64,000 nucleotides of DNA, from assembly GCF_001976145.1 (NCBI RefSeq), contig NZ_MOXD01000004.1:62482-126481 (forward strand). The letters run 5' to 3'. Positions 31,196 through 41,580 of the stretch are shown here, one piece after another (within the stretch, counting starts at the first letter, position 1; the number at the start of each line of letters is the position of its first letter). A program made the position numbers and the translations under genes. The stretch comes from Serratia oryzae (GTDB lineage: Bacteria; Pseudomonadota; Gammaproteobacteria; Enterobacterales; Enterobacteriaceae). Below the pieces are notes generated by a model, which was not told where the DNA came from, searched no databases, and worked only from the letters and a program-made list of their open reading frames with translations.

Positions 31196-34100
31196 ATGAA
31201 CAAACATTGCTACCGTATCATTTTCAGCCGCACTCAAGGTGAGTTGAGGGTGGTATCCGAACTGGCCCGCAGTTGCAGCACCCACCCTGGGCAAAGCCGC
31301 AGTGCCGGAGGTGCTCGCCTGTGGGTCACGCTGCGCCCTGCCCTGTGGCTGATTGGCCTGGCCCTGTTTGCCGAACCGGTATGGGCCAATGGGATTGTGG
31401 CTGATGGCCAGTTGGCACCCGCACAACGCCCGGAAGTGATCAACACCCAGAACGGGCTGCCGCAGGTGAATATCAATGCGCCCAATCAGGCCGGGGTCTC
31501 GCACAACCAGTACCAGCAGTTTGATGTCGGCCAGCAAGGTGCCATTCTCAATAACTCGGCGGTGATGACGTCTACCCAACTGGCAGGCTATATCCAGGGG
31601 AACGCCAAGCTTGATCCGAACGCGGCCCCTGCCAGAGTCATTATCAATGAAGTCAATAGCAGTAACCCGAGCCAGCTACGCGGTTTTCTTGAAGTCGCTG
31701 GCGGCAAGGCACAGGTGGTGGTGGCTAACCCATCGGGCATACTGTGTGACGGTTGTGGCACCATCAACGCCGGGCGTATGACCTTAACCACCGGTAAACC
31801 ACAACTGAATGCGGATGGCAGTGTTGCGGGCTATCAGGTTGAGCGTGGGGTTATCCAGGTTCAGGGTGGCGGTCTGAATGGCGACGCGCGTCATGATACC
31901 GAGTATGTCGATATTCTGGCGCGAGCGGTGCAGGTGAACGCCGGGGTGTGGGCGAAACAGGGTGTCTCTGTGGTGGCAGGGCGCAATCAGATCGGCGCAG
32001 ATGGCAAAACGGCCACGGCACTGGCGGGCACGGACGGCAACGCGCCTGATCTGGCGATCGACATGGGCCAGATGGGCGGTATGTACAGCGGCCAGATCAG
32101 CATGATCGGTACCGAGGCCGGGGTCGGCGTGCGTAATCAGGGCGGGCACCTGCAGGCGGACAAGACCCTGGTGGTGAGCAGCGAAGGTAAACTGATCTGG
32201 CAGGCAGCCGGTACGACGGAGCCTCATACTCAGGCTGGTGGAGATATCACGCTCACCGCCAAAGAGAGCGTTGAGCATCAGGGCAAACTGTACAGCGGTG
32301 GCCAGCTTAGCGTACAAAGCCGTCAGGGTGGGATCACACAATCCGGCACGATGGCGGCGGCGGGTAATGTCACATTGCAGGCCGCGCAGGCCATCCAGAG
32401 CAGCGGACATCTTTTGGCGGGCAGTGATGCGAACAGCACGCTGGTTCGTCCGGCGGATTTAACGCTCAGCAGTCAATCGGATATTCGGGCCAGCGGCAGC
32501 CTGCTAAGCCAGAAAAAGGTGAGTGTGACTGGCCGCAAGGTCGATCTCAGCCAGAGCCGTCTGGCCGCTGAGCAAGCGGTCTTGACTGCGCGGGCCGGGG
32601 ATGTTGCTCTGCAACAGGCGCAGGTGGATAGTCAGCAATTCACCGTGAGCAGCCAAGGTAACCTTTATTCACAGCAGGCACAAATCCGTGCGGGCAACTG
32701 GCAAATCACTGCCGACAGCCTGTTCAATCAGGCCGGTGTCTGGTCACAAGTGGGGGCCGGTGAAAGCCGTTTTGCCCTGAGCGGTGCACTGGATAACACC
32801 GACGGCAGCATTGAAGCCCAGCAGCTCAGTTTGAACAGTGCCAGCCTCAATAACCTGCGTGGTCGGCTGGTGGCGTTGGATGGCACGGCGCAACACTGGC
32901 ACGTCAGCGGTTTGTTATCCAATCAGAACGGGATCCTGGGCAGCAATGGCAGTTTACAACTGGATCTGGGCGCGTTGGATAACCAGCAGGGCACACTGCA
33001 AAGCCAGTCGCATCTGGCGCTCACTACACAGCAAGGGGTGGATAACCGCCAGGGCAAGCTCCTGTCTGGTGTGAACCTGAGCCTGAGCAGTCAGGGAATA
33101 CTGAATAACAGTGCCGGTGAGATCCGTGGTCAGAACCTGCAGCTGTCTACCCAGGCGCTGAATAACGCGCAAGGCCGGGTCGTCAGCCAAGCGGGATTAC
33201 GTCTTGACTCCCGCCAGTCTATTGATAACCAGCAAGGGTTGATGGAAGCGGGCGACGCGCTGGATGTCAGCACCGCAGGAAACTGGGACAACCGCAAAGG
33301 CACCGCACTGGGGGCGAAGCAGGCCAACTTCACGGCAGGCAGCCTGGATAACGCGGCAGGCAAGCTGCAATCGGGCGGTGAGTTAACACTCAACACCAGC
33401 GGTAATGTCAACAACCAGGCGGGTATTCTGACGGCGCAGCAGAATCTCTATTGGCAAGGCGGTGCACTTAGCCTGTTTAACAATGATGAAGGCAAGCTGT
33501 TAAGCGGGGGTGCGCTGGCACTGTATGGCGGGCAGTTGAACAACCGCCAGCAAGGTTTGATACAAAGCCAGCAGGCGCTGACATTGACTCTGACCGGAGC
33601 ATGGGATAACCAGGGCGGGAAACTGGCCAGTGGGGGCAGCAGCGTGTTACGCGCGCTTAGCCTGATCAACACGCAGGGTCAAATCCAGGCGTTTGACAGC
33701 CTGGACATGCAGTTGACCCGCGCGCTGGATAACCGCAGCGGCAACATCATCAGCCAGCGGGCACAGCGCTTGCAGGCCGAGAATATCTTGAATAGCCAAG
33801 GCTGGATCGGCAGCCTGGGCACCTTGACGGCAATCAGCCAAGGTTTTGATAACCAGCAAGGGGAAGTGGTCAGCCAGCAGGATGCCGATCTGACCGTTAC
33901 CACCTGGAATAACCAATACGGCACCCTGCAATCTGCCGCCAATCTGGTGTTGCGCACGGCGCAAGACCTCGCCAATCAGGGCGGGAAAATCAGTGCGCAA
34001 GCGCGCCTTTGGCTGCAAGGGTTGACCGATGCCACACCTGCCGGGGTGCTCTACAATGCCGGGGGGCAACTGCTGGCGGGTGAGCAGCTATGGATCCGCG

Positions 34101-37100
34101 CGCAGGGTATTGATAACCAGCAAAATGGTTTGCTCTATAGCCAGAAACAGCTGCAATTAACGCTGAACGACACGCTGGATAACCGCCTGGGCAATGTGCA
34201 AAGTGGTGAGGGAGCACAGATCAACGCCGCACACCTGCTGAACACCCAAGGGGTGATTGACAGCCAGCAGCAACTGACTCTGCAGCTTTCTGGCGTATTG
34301 GATAACGCCCAGGGCACGCTGCGCGCCAATCAGGCTCAGCAAATCTCGGCGGAACGTGTACTGAACGCGCAAGGCGTAATCAGCAGCCTGGGGAGCCTCG
34401 AGCTTACCGCCAACCAATTTGACAACACCGCAGGCAGGGCGATCAGCCAAGGTGCGGGCGATTATCATTTCAGCACGCTCAGTAACCAGCAGGGGAAAAT
34501 TCACAGCGGCGGCGCACTCATTCTGAGTGGCGGCAGCGTGGATAACCAGGCGGGCCAATTAGTCTCCAGCCAGGCGCTGACGCTCAACGGCGACAGTGTG
34601 GATAACCGCAATCAAGGGATCATCAGCAGCCAGGGCGCATTGACCGTGAATGCCCAGCAATTGAACAACCGCGACGGTGGCTTGCTGATTGGCACTACGC
34701 AAACCGATATCAGCGCCCGTTATCTGGACAACACCGCCGGGCGTATACAAAGTGCGGGAACCCTCGCGTTGTCACAACTGGATTCACTGGATAACCGCCA
34801 GGGCACTCTGTTAGCCAATAATGCGCTGGGTATCAGCGGTGGTGCGTTGTCGCTGTTTAACCAGGGCGGTAACATCCAAAGCGGCGGGACATTAACGGTC
34901 TCGACCCAATGGCTGGATAACCAATCGGGCACTCTGCTCAGCCAGCAGGCACTAACGCTGTCGGTACAGCAGGATTACACCCACCGCGCTGGGGACACTA
35001 TCAGTAGCAACAGCGCAGTCACCTTCAGTGTGGCTGGTGTGTTGACCAACCTGGCAGATTGGTTGCTGCCGGGCGATCTGACTCTGACTAGCGCTCATTT
35101 AAACAACCTGGCTAGCTTAGTGGCTAACCAACTGCATCTGACTACCGGGGCGCTGGTCAATCAGGGGCGTATCGAAGCCGACACGCTGACCATTAACGCC
35201 GACAGCCTGGATAACCAGACTACGCTGATGGCGGATAATCTGGCGGTTAACAGCCAGATTATCGATAACCATGGTCGCGCCGCCCTGATTGCCGCTACGG
35301 AAAACATCAGCCTGATAACCGGTGAACGGTTAACCAACCGCGATGGCGCGCTGATTTACAGCGCCGGAACGCTGCAGCTTACCAGCGGTGACCTGATTGA
35401 AAACCGTGCCAGTAATATTGAAGCAGAAGGGGATCTGACCCTGACGGCCAAACGCTTCGACAACCTGCGTGAAGGGCTGGAGATTGTACGTGAGGCGGAA
35501 ACCAGTGAATACAGTTGGCACCGCTACAACTACTATTGGCGATCTTATGGTGAAGATGTCAATACGGATGTCAGCACCATGGCACCGACCACCCAACAAT
35601 TGACCTTCCGTGATGATGCGGCAGCCCTGAACAACCCGTATGGCACCCTGCTGAATATTGATGCTGCCAATAAGCGTGCTGAAGTGCAGGTGAAGGACAA
35701 CCAGGGGCAACTGGTCAGCTTATGGGTAAACTATCTGGCCCTGATCCCCAATGCCGATGGCAGCTATGCCATGACGTTTTACGAAACCCGTGGGTGGAAC
35801 CAGCGCACCACCATTCCGACCCCTTATCAAAACGCCTTCCACTGGGAACATGACTGGGTACAGGTCATGACGTGGGATCCGGAACAGCATGTCGATATCG
35901 TTACAGCGCCGTTTGTGAACGACTACAACAACTTCCGTGAGCGCACGGCAACCGGTACGCTGACGAGTGACAAGTTGATTTCAGCAGGGGGTGGGGCGAC
36001 TTTGCTTTCCGGCGGCAATATGGCCCTGCACATTGGCGAACAACTGTTGAATGATGCCAGCACCATCAGCAGTAACGGCAATCTGACGATTGACGGCACC
36101 GCCAACATCATCAACCGGGGCTATTCGGTGAACGAGCGGCGCCAGGAGTTTATTGTCGATCATTACGATCGGGAGGAGAACCACTGGTATCCGACTTACC
36201 ATCGGGATGAGACCACTGCCTTAACCACGATAGATGGGGTGATCAGCGGTTATGGCAACGTGACGATCGGCGGTGCACATCTGGAAAACACCACGGTCAA
36301 CCAGGCGCAAATCAGCGCCGTGGAAGCGGCACAGAACGCCGCTGCGGCCGAGCGTGCCGAATGGGAACGTAACCCGTTGGCAATCAATGTCGACGGCGGT
36401 GATTGGCAAGCGGCGGATACCGGCCTGGCCGCAGGAAGCCGGCCGCTGACACCGGGTGAACTGGCGTTAACCGACAAACAGCATCTGGCCAGCGTGGCGA
36501 CCACGATCCCCAATAATGGTCTGTTCCGCCAGCAAACGGCGGCCAATAGCCCGTTCCTGGTGGTCACCGACCCGCGTTTCGCTGACAAAAACAATTTTCT
36601 GAGCAGCGATTACCTGCTGCAGCGCGTGGGGTATGACCCGAGCCAGGTGCACAAGCGCCTGGGAGACGGTTACTACGAGCAACGGGTGGTGCGCGAACAG
36701 TTGCTGATGCTGACGGGCCGCCCGTCGTTGAAAGGTGATGATGCGATGGCGCAGTACCAGGCGCTGATGAATAACGGCATCAAGGCAGCGGAAGATTTCC
36801 ACCTGGTGCCCGGTGTCGCACTCACGCCGTCACAGATTGCCGCCTTGCAGCAGGATATCGTCTGGCTGGTCAGTGAAACGGTTGAAACGGCTGAAGGCCC
36901 GCAGACGGTCTGGGTGCCGAAAGTCTATCTGGCTAACAGTACGATCCGTGTAACGGGCGATGGTGCGGTGATTGCCGGGGGTAACCTGCAATTGTCCACG
37001 GGTAGCCTCAGCAATGCGGGCAACCTGTTTGCCGACAAGGCCATGAGCATTGATACCGGCACTTTCCTGCATCAGGGGGGAGATATTCGTGCAGACACGA

Positions 37101-40100
37101 TTAACGTGCAGGCCGACAGCATCAGCCTGAGCACCAATCTGCAGGATGCCTTGCGCCAGGCGAGCATGAGTGCGCGTGAACTCAGCCTGAGCGGTGGGGA
37201 TATCAGCCTGCAGGGGGCAAAACTCAGCGCGACCGACAACCTCAGCCTGAGCGCCAGTAACAGCTTGAAGATCACCACTGCGCGTAGCAGTACCACGGCG
37301 GATGTGAGCGTGATATCGGGGGCTATGGGCAACCGTAAGCGCGAGGGGATGGAAGAAGCCGGTGAGCGTCAGGCACAGGTGAGCGGCGAATGGCAACAGG
37401 CGCTGGGCAGCAGCCTGACCGCAGGCGGCAACCTCAGCTTGAAGGCAGGACAGGATATTACCCTGCAAGGTAGCCAGGCCAGCGCCGGGGGCAAAACGCA
37501 GGTTCAGGCCGGGGGCAGTGTCTCGTTACTGGCGGACACCACCACCAATAGCACCCATCTGGAAGCGAACAGCCGTACCTCAACGGTGAGCAACAGTCGT
37601 CAGGCTGACACTTTGCACACCAGTGGATTACGCGGTGATAACGGCGTCACTATTCTGGCGGGGGGGAACTTTGTCGCCGAAGGGGCACAGGTGGAGAGTG
37701 CGTCTGGCAGCATTGGCCTGAGCGCACAGCAGGTGACCATCAAGGAAGCACGCCAGCAGGTGAGCGACAGCGATAGCGAACAGAACAAGGTGGGTAAATC
37801 GCAAAGCCAGCGCCAGATGGAGAGTGCCAGCGACACCGGCCACGGCAGCGTTTTCAGTGCCAAAAACGGGGTCACGGTGATTGCCGAGCAGGGGGATATC
37901 CTGCTGCAAGGCAGCACGCTGCAGAGTGAGCAGGGCACCCTTGGGCTGAAGGCGGCGGGTGACATCTCGCTGAATACCAGCCAGGATGAGCAGCACCTGG
38001 TGATACAGGGCAGCAGCAGCAGTAAAGGGTTCCTGAGCAGCAAGCAGAGTGCGTATCAGCAGGAAACCCACAGCAGTACGGCTAATGGCAGCCTGCTGAG
38101 TGGGCAAGAGGTTATTCTGCAGAGTGGTAAAGATATCAACGTGATGGGCAGCCATGTTGTTGCCACTGACGATATCTCACTGACGGCGAAGAACAACATC
38201 ATGGTGGGTACGGCGGAAAACCAGTATCAGTCGAGTGCGGCGAGCGAGAGCAAGAAATCTGGCTTCTCCGGCACCGGCGGGATAGGTTTCAGTTACGGGT
38301 CGCAAAGCCTGAAGACCACCGATACCGAGAGCAGCGTCAGCCACACCGGCAGCACGATAGGCAGCACACAGGGGAATGTCACCCTGAACGCGGGCAATAC
38401 GCTGACGGTGCAAGGCTCTGACGTGCTGGCGGGGAAAGACATCAGCCTGACGGGTAAGGAAGTGAACATTCTGGCGGCTGAGAACCAGAGTGCTCAGAGT
38501 CACACGGTTGAACAGAAGCAGAGTGGGCTGACGTTGGCGCTGTCGGGCACGGTGGGCAGTGCGCTAAATACGGCAGCGACGACTGCCAACGAGGCGGCCA
38601 AGGAAACCGATGGCCGCTTGGCGGCGTTGCAGGGCATGAAAGCGGCATTGAGCGGTGTCCAGGCGGCACAGGGCAGTGTTCTGGCTTCAGAAAATGCCGC
38701 AGACCAGAACGCTATCGGTGTCAGCCTCTCCTATGGCAGCCAGTCATCAAAATCAGAACAGCACGCCAGCCAGACGCAGAGCCAGGGCAGCACCCTGACG
38801 GCTGGCAACAATCTGAACATTCAGGCCACTGGGAGCGATATCAACGTCCAAGGTAGCCAACTGCAGGCCGGAAAGGACATCGCGCTGAATGCGGCACGGG
38901 ATGTCAACCTGGTTTCTGCCGAGAACACCTCTCAGCTTGAGGGTAAAAACGAGAGTAAGGGAGGGAGCGTTGGTGTCAGCATTGGTGCTGGTCAAGGGGG
39001 CTGGGGTATCAGCGTGTCGGCCAGTGCCAACAAAGGCAAGGGCAGCGAGACGGGTAACGGGGTGACGCATACTGAGACCACGCTCAACGCCGGTAACAAC
39101 CTGAATATCACCAGCGGGCGTGACACCACCCTGACCGGGGCGCAGGTGAGCGGTGATAAGGTGACGATGGATGTGGGGCGCAACCTGACGCTGACCAGTG
39201 AACAGGACAGCGATAACTACGATGCGAAGCAGCAGAACGCCAGTGCTGGCGGCAGCTTCACGTTTGGTTCTATGACAGGTTCAGGCAGTGTGAATCTGAG
39301 CCGTGACAAGATGCACAGCACCTACGACAGCGTGCAAGAGCAGACAGGGGTCTTTGCCGGAAAAGGCGGCTTTGATATCTCGGTGGGTGAACATACGCAG
39401 TTGAACGGTGCAGTTATCGGGTCGACGGCGACGGCTGACAAGAATAAACTGGATACAGGCACGTTGGGCTTTGGGAATATCGAGAACCAGGCGGAGTACC
39501 AAGTTGAGCACCAGAGCGTGGGTATCAGCTCGGGCGGTAGCATTGGCGGGCAGTTTGCAGGGAATATGGCGAATGGCCTGCTGACCGGGGTAAACGGCAG
39601 CGGCAGTGCCAGTTCGACGACGCATTCGGCGGTGAGTGAAGGCACCATCACCATCCGTGATCAGGCGAACCAGAAGCAGGATGTGGGTGACCTGAGCCGT
39701 GATGTCGAGCATGCAAATCAGACATTAAGCCCCATCTTTGATAAGGAAAAGGAGCAGAACCGGCTGAGGGAGGCGCAGCTGATTGGGGAGATCGGGAGCC
39801 AGGTCGGTGATATCGTGCGAACGCAGGGGCAGATAGAAGCCACCAAAGCGGCGAACGACAAGATGCAGAACGTGACGCAGGCCGACCGTGATGCCGCTGA
39901 GAAACAGTGGCGGAAAGATCACCCAGGGCAGGAGCCAAAGGCTGAGGATATTAACGGCCAGATCTACCAGACGGCGTATAACAAGGCGTTTAACGACTCT
40001 GATTTTGGGACCGGGGGCAAGGTCCAGCGAGCGGTACAGGCCGCAACGGCAGCAGTGCAGGGGTTGGCTGGTGGTGACTTGTCGAAAGCGTTGGCGGGTG

Positions 40101-41263
40101 CGAGCGCACCTTATATCACCAACATTATTGCGGATAGCCTGCGTGATGATCCTGCTGCCCGCACTTTGGCACATGCCGCAGTGAATGCTGCACTGGCTGC
40201 TGCCCAAGGCAATAATGCGTTGGTGGGGGCGGGTGGTGCAGTCACTGGCGAACTGGTGGGCATGATTGCAGTCAATGCCTATGGTAAGCCTGTTAGCGAA
40301 CTGAGCGAGACAGAAAAACAAACGGTCTCTGCGCTGGCGACATTGGCGGCAGGGTTAGCCGGTGGCTTGATCGGTAACAGTACCGGGGATGTGATAGCCG
40401 GCGCTCAGACTGGGCAGACGGTAGTGGAGAATAACTTCCTCAGTACGACATCTTCAACGAAACGGGATGAGTTGGCAGAGAAAGTGCTGCAAGGTGATAA
40501 AACACTGCAAACCGCAAAAGAGTTTTTACAGTTGGAAAATGCTGATAAACGTAGTGACGCGCTGGTCGCCAAGTTCAATAAAGATCCGACAGGAATGACA
40601 TCGGGAGAACGCGCTGAGCTAACCGGTTATCTGATGGTCTACGCTGCCGAAATGCAAGCCCAGTACGGTGAGGCAGTCACTAAAGAACTGATTACTGGAA
40701 TGCTGACAGGACAGGCTTATCTGAAATCAGCCCCGCAGACTGAAGCCCAGCAAAAAGCGCAAACCATCATGAATACCTGGGGCTACCATAAATCCAATGC
40801 GAGTATTGGGGACCCTGTGGTTCTGTATGGTCTGGGGCCGCTGGGGAACTCAATCAAGGCTGGGATGCTAGGCAATGCGGCGATAGGCGTTGGTGTTAAT
40901 ACAGCCGTTCAACTTGGTGGTAAAGATCCCTTTAACTACGTTGATGCGATACTTGCCGGTGTTACTGCCGCAGCTACTACAGGTAAAGGCATAGGTGTAT
41001 CTGCTGGAATCAATATGGGCGGAGCAGCTTTGGGTAGTGCTGTAAAAGGTGAGGACCCTACTAATTCTACAATTGGTGCAGGAGTTGGTTCTGTTCTTGG
41101 TAGTGTCGGAGGAGCGATAATAAAAGGTTCAACTTCAACGGTTGCTAAAGAAAGTATATCTGACCTGACTGGTGCGGTAGGGGGAAGTTATATCAGTGAA
41201 AAAACTGGAAACTTGGTAAAAGATACACTTGAGGAAATAGATAAAAACAATGTTAAAAAATGA
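31196..41263 (+). CDS. cdiA: CdiA-type contact-dependent inhibition exoprotein / filamentous haemagglutinin
   Basis: A 3355-residue TpsA protein. Residues 1-25 are an extended signal peptide region (ESPR, M-N-K-H-C-Y-R-I-I-F-S) before a normal signal ending near A-N-G. The TPS secretion domain follows (about 65-320, with V-V-A-N-P-S-G-I). FHA-1 repeats of roughly 20 residues around L-D-N-x-x-G-x-L fill about 350-1420. A Tyr/Trp-rich non-repeat part (about 1421-1920) is where CdiA proteins carry the receptor-binding and periplasmic segments. FHA-2 repeats run to about 2800, then a pretoxin region ending at VENN (3077-3080) and a 275-residue C-terminal toxin region. Gene order B-A-I is the E. 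coli type. Function as CDI rather than adhesion is inferred from VENN plus the downstream immunity candidate. Confidence 0.92.
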   Translation: MNKHCYRIIFSRTQGELRVVSELARSCSTHPGQSRSAGGARLWVTLRPALWLIGLALFAEPVWANGIVADGQLAPAQRPEVINTQNGLPQVNINAPNQAGVSHNQYQQFDVGQQGAILNNSAVMTSTQLAGYIQGNAKLDPNAAPARVIINEVNSSNPSQLRGFLEVAGGKAQVVVANPSGILCDGCGTINAGRMTLTTGKPQLNADGSVAGYQVERGVIQVQGGGLNGDARHDTEYVDILARAVQVNAGVWAKQGVSVVAGRNQIGADGKTATALAGTDGNAPDLAIDMGQMGGMYSGQISMIGTEAGVGVRNQGGHLQADKTLVVSSEGKLIWQAAGTTEPHTQAGGDITLTAKESVEHQGKLYSGGQLSVQSRQGGITQSGTMAAAGNVTLQAAQAIQSSGHLLAGSDANSTLVRPADLTLSSQSDIRASGSLLSQKKVSVTGRKVDLSQSRLAAEQAVLTARAGDVALQQAQVDSQQFTVSSQGNLYSQQAQIRAGNWQITADSLFNQAGVWSQVGAGESRFALSGALDNTDGSIEAQQLSLNSASLNNLRGRLVALDGTAQHWHVSGLLSNQNGILGSNGSLQLDLGALDNQQGTLQSQSHLALTTQQGVDNRQGKLLSGVNLSLSSQGILNNSAGEIRGQNLQLSTQALNNAQGRVVSQAGLRLDSRQSIDNQQGLMEAGDALDVSTAGNWDNRKGTALGAKQANFTAGSLDNAAGKLQSGGELTLNTSGNVNNQAGILTAQQNLYWQGGALSLFNNDEGKLLSGGALALYGGQLNNRQQGLIQSQQALTLTLTGAWDNQGGKLASGGSSVLRALSLINTQGQIQAFDSLDMQLTRALDNRSGNIISQRAQRLQAENILNSQGWIGSLGTLTAISQGFDNQQGEVVSQQDADLTVTTWNNQYGTLQSAANLVLRTAQDLANQGGKISAQARLWLQGLTDATPAGVLYNAGGQLLAGEQLWIRAQGIDNQQNGLLYSQKQLQLTLNDTLDNRLGNVQSGEGAQINAAHLLNTQGVIDSQQQLTLQLSGVLDNAQGTLRANQAQQISAERVLNAQGVISSLGSLELTANQFDNTAGRAISQGAGDYHFSTLSNQQGKIHSGGALILSGGSVDNQAGQLVSSQALTLNGDSVDNRNQGIISSQGALTVNAQQLNNRDGGLLIGTTQTDISARYLDNTAGRIQSAGTLALSQLDSLDNRQGTLLANNALGISGGALSLFNQGGNIQSGGTLTVSTQWLDNQSGTLLSQQALTLSVQQDYTHRAGDTISSNSAVTFSVAGVLTNLADWLLPGDLTLTSAHLNNLASLVANQLHLTTGALVNQGRIEADTLTINADSLDNQTTLMADNLAVNSQIIDNHGRAALIAATENISLITGERLTNRDGALIYSAGTLQLTSGDLIENRASNIEAEGDLTLTAKRFDNLREGLEIVREAETSEYSWHRYNYYWRSYGEDVNTDVSTMAPTTQQLTFRDDAAALNNPYGTLLNIDAANKRAEVQVKDNQGQLVSLWVNYLALIPNADGSYAMTFYETRGWNQRTTIPTPYQNAFHWEHDWVQVMTWDPEQHVDIVTAPFVNDYNNFRERTATGTLTSDKLISAGGGATLLSGGNMALHIGEQLLNDASTISSNGNLTIDGTANIINRGYSVNERRQEFIVDHYDREENHWYPTYHRDETTALTTIDGVISGYGNVTIGGAHLENTTVNQAQISAVEAAQNAAAAERAEWERNPLAINVDGGDWQAADTGLAAGSRPLTPGELALTDKQHLASVATTIPNNGLFRQQTAANSPFLVVTDPRFADKNNFLSSDYLLQRVGYDPSQVHKRLGDGYYEQRVVREQLLMLTGRPSLKGDDAMAQYQALMNNGIKAAEDFHLVPGVALTPSQIAALQQDIVWLVSETVETAEGPQTVWVPKVYLANSTIRVTGDGAVIAGGNLQLSTGSLSNAGNLFADKAMSIDTGTFLHQGGDIRADTINVQADSISLSTNLQDALRQASMSARELSLSGGDISLQGAKLSATDNLSLSASNSLKITTARSSTTADVSVISGAMGNRKREGMEEAGERQAQVSGEWQQALGSSLTAGGNLSLKAGQDITLQGSQASAGGKTQVQAGGSVSLLADTTTNSTHLEANSRTSTVSNSRQADTLHTSGLRGDNGVTILAGGNFVAEGAQVESASGSIGLSAQQVTIKEARQQVSDSDSEQNKVGKSQSQRQMESASDTGHGSVFSAKNGVTVIAEQGDILLQGSTLQSEQGTLGLKAAGDISLNTSQDEQHLVIQGSSSSKGFLSSKQSAYQQETHSSTANGSLLSGQEVILQSGKDINVMGSHVVATDDISLTAKNNIMVGTAENQYQSSAASESKKSGFSGTGGIGFSYGSQSLKTTDTESSVSHTGSTIGSTQGNVTLNAGNTLTVQGSDVLAGKDISLTGKEVNILAAENQSAQSHTVEQKQSGLTLALSGTVGSALNTAATTANEAAKETDGRLAALQGMKAALSGVQAAQGSVLASENAADQNAIGVSLSYGSQSSKSEQHASQTQSQGSTLTAGNNLNIQATGSDINVQGSQLQAGKDIALNAARDVNLVSAENTSQLEGKNESKGGSVGVSIGAGQGGWGISVSASANKGKGSETGNGVTHTETTLNAGNNLNITSGRDTTLTGAQVSGDKVTMDVGRNLTLTSEQDSDNYDAKQQNASAGGSFTFGSMTGSGSVNLSRDKMHSTYDSVQEQTGVFAGKGGFDISVGEHTQLNGAVIGSTATADKNKLDTGTLGFGNIENQAEYQVEHQSVGISSGGSIGGQFAGNMANGLLTGVNGSGSASSTTHSAVSEGTITIRDQANQKQDVGDLSRDVEHANQTLSPIFDKEKEQNRLREAQLIGEIGSQVGDIVRTQGQIEATKAANDKMQNVTQADRDAAEKQWRKDHPGQEPKAEDINGQIYQTAYNKAFNDSDFGTGGKVQRAVQAATAAVQGLAGGDLSKALAGASAPYITNIIADSLRDDPAARTLAHAAVNAALAAAQGNNALVGAGGAVTGELVGMIAVNAYGKPVSELSETEKQTVSALATLAAGLAGGLIGNSTGDVIAGAQTGQTVVENNFLSTTSSTKRDELAEKVLQGDKTLQTAKEFLQLENADKRSDALVAKFNKDPTGMTSGERAELTGYLMVYAAEMQAQYGEAVTKELITGMLTGQAYLKSAPQTEAQQKAQTIMNTWGYHKSNASIGDPVVLYGLGPLGNSIKAGMLGNAAIGVGVNTAVQLGGKDPFNYVDAILAGVTAAATTGKGIGVSAGINMGGAALGSAVKGEDPTNSTIGAGVGSVLGSVGGAIIKGSTSTVAKESISDLTGAVGGSYISEKTGNLVKDTLEEIDKNNVKK
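40424..41263 (+). other. CdiA C-terminal toxin region after VENN
   Basis: VENN is encoded at 40424-40435. The next 275 residues divide in two. About 3081-3215 is a charged helical part that in known CdiA-CTs mediates entry into the cytoplasm. The rest is dominated by small residues and GxxxG-like hydrophobic stretches (for example G-A-G-V-G-S-V-L-G-S-V-G-G-A-I-I, and A-A-A-T-T-G-K-G-I-G-V-S). No nuclease motif is visible. Base composition drops near the end: a hand count of 41101-41160 gives 23 G or C in 60, against 38 of 60 at 39001-39060. A membrane-active (pore or ionophore) toxin is my inference. Confidence 0.65.
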
Positions 41264-41513
41264 CTTTTTTCGGCTAGTTAGTCTCGTACTAATGTGTCTT
41301 GTTTTATTTTTTTTCTTTGATGCCGCTTCTGTACTGCTCGCGTCGTTGTTGGTTTATTTTAAAACGGGAGTTTTCTTGTTCAACTGGAAAGATATTTTTT
41401 CCTCATTCTTGCAGACAGGATACATAGGAGGGGGCGTCTTGGGGACGGCTATTTGGATTAAAATCAAGATACAAGAACACCAAGTTAGGAAAAAAAACAA
41501 CAGATCCAATTAG
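41250..41513 (+). CDS. Candidate CdiI immunity protein, small membrane protein
   Basis: An 87-residue basic protein with two long hydrophobic segments (about residues 8-36 and 52-72) and a Lys/Arg-rich tail. Its ATG overlaps the end of cdiA by 14 bases, the position of cdiI genes. The DNA is strongly AT-rich (41261-41320 has 18 G or C in 60 by hand count). Immunity proteins against membrane-depolarising CDI toxins, such as that of E. coli EC93, are small inner-membrane proteins, so topology and position agree with a pore-type toxin upstream. I recognise no named family. The Shine-Dalgarno GAGGA is about 14 bases away, so coupling to cdiA translation is likely. Confidence 0.72.
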   Translation: MLKNDFFRLVSLVLMCLVLFFFFDAASVLLASLLVYFKTGVFLFNWKDIFSSFLQTGYIGGGVLGTAIWIKIKIQEHQVRKKNNRSN

Positions 41514-41549
41514 CTTTACTTTTACAAAGTGGTTAACGATAGTCTTATA

Positions 41550-41576
41550 AATCCCGGCCAGTTGGTCGGGATTTTT
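41550..41576 (+). terminator. Terminator of the cdiBAI transcript
   Basis: AATCCCGGCC and GGTCGGGATT form a stem with a short loop, followed by TTTTT. It lies 37 bases after the immunity gene stop. A similar hairpin recurs at 42282. Confidence 0.85.
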
Positions 41577-41580
41577 GCTT

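Noticed and set aside
31196-31280. Alternative reading of cdiA from a later start with only a short signal peptide
   Set aside because: The first 25 residues match the extended signal peptide region common to large two-partner exoproteins, so the first ATG is preferred.
32700-35300. Regular short repeats that could suggest a CRISPR array
   Set aside because: They are coding repeats of about 20 residues (L-D-N-x-x-G) in the haemagglutinin, not identical direct repeats with unique spacers.
36830-37468. Minus-strand open frame (212 codons) inside cdiA
   Set aside because: Antisense shadow of the repeat-rich exoprotein; similar shadows occur along the whole gene.
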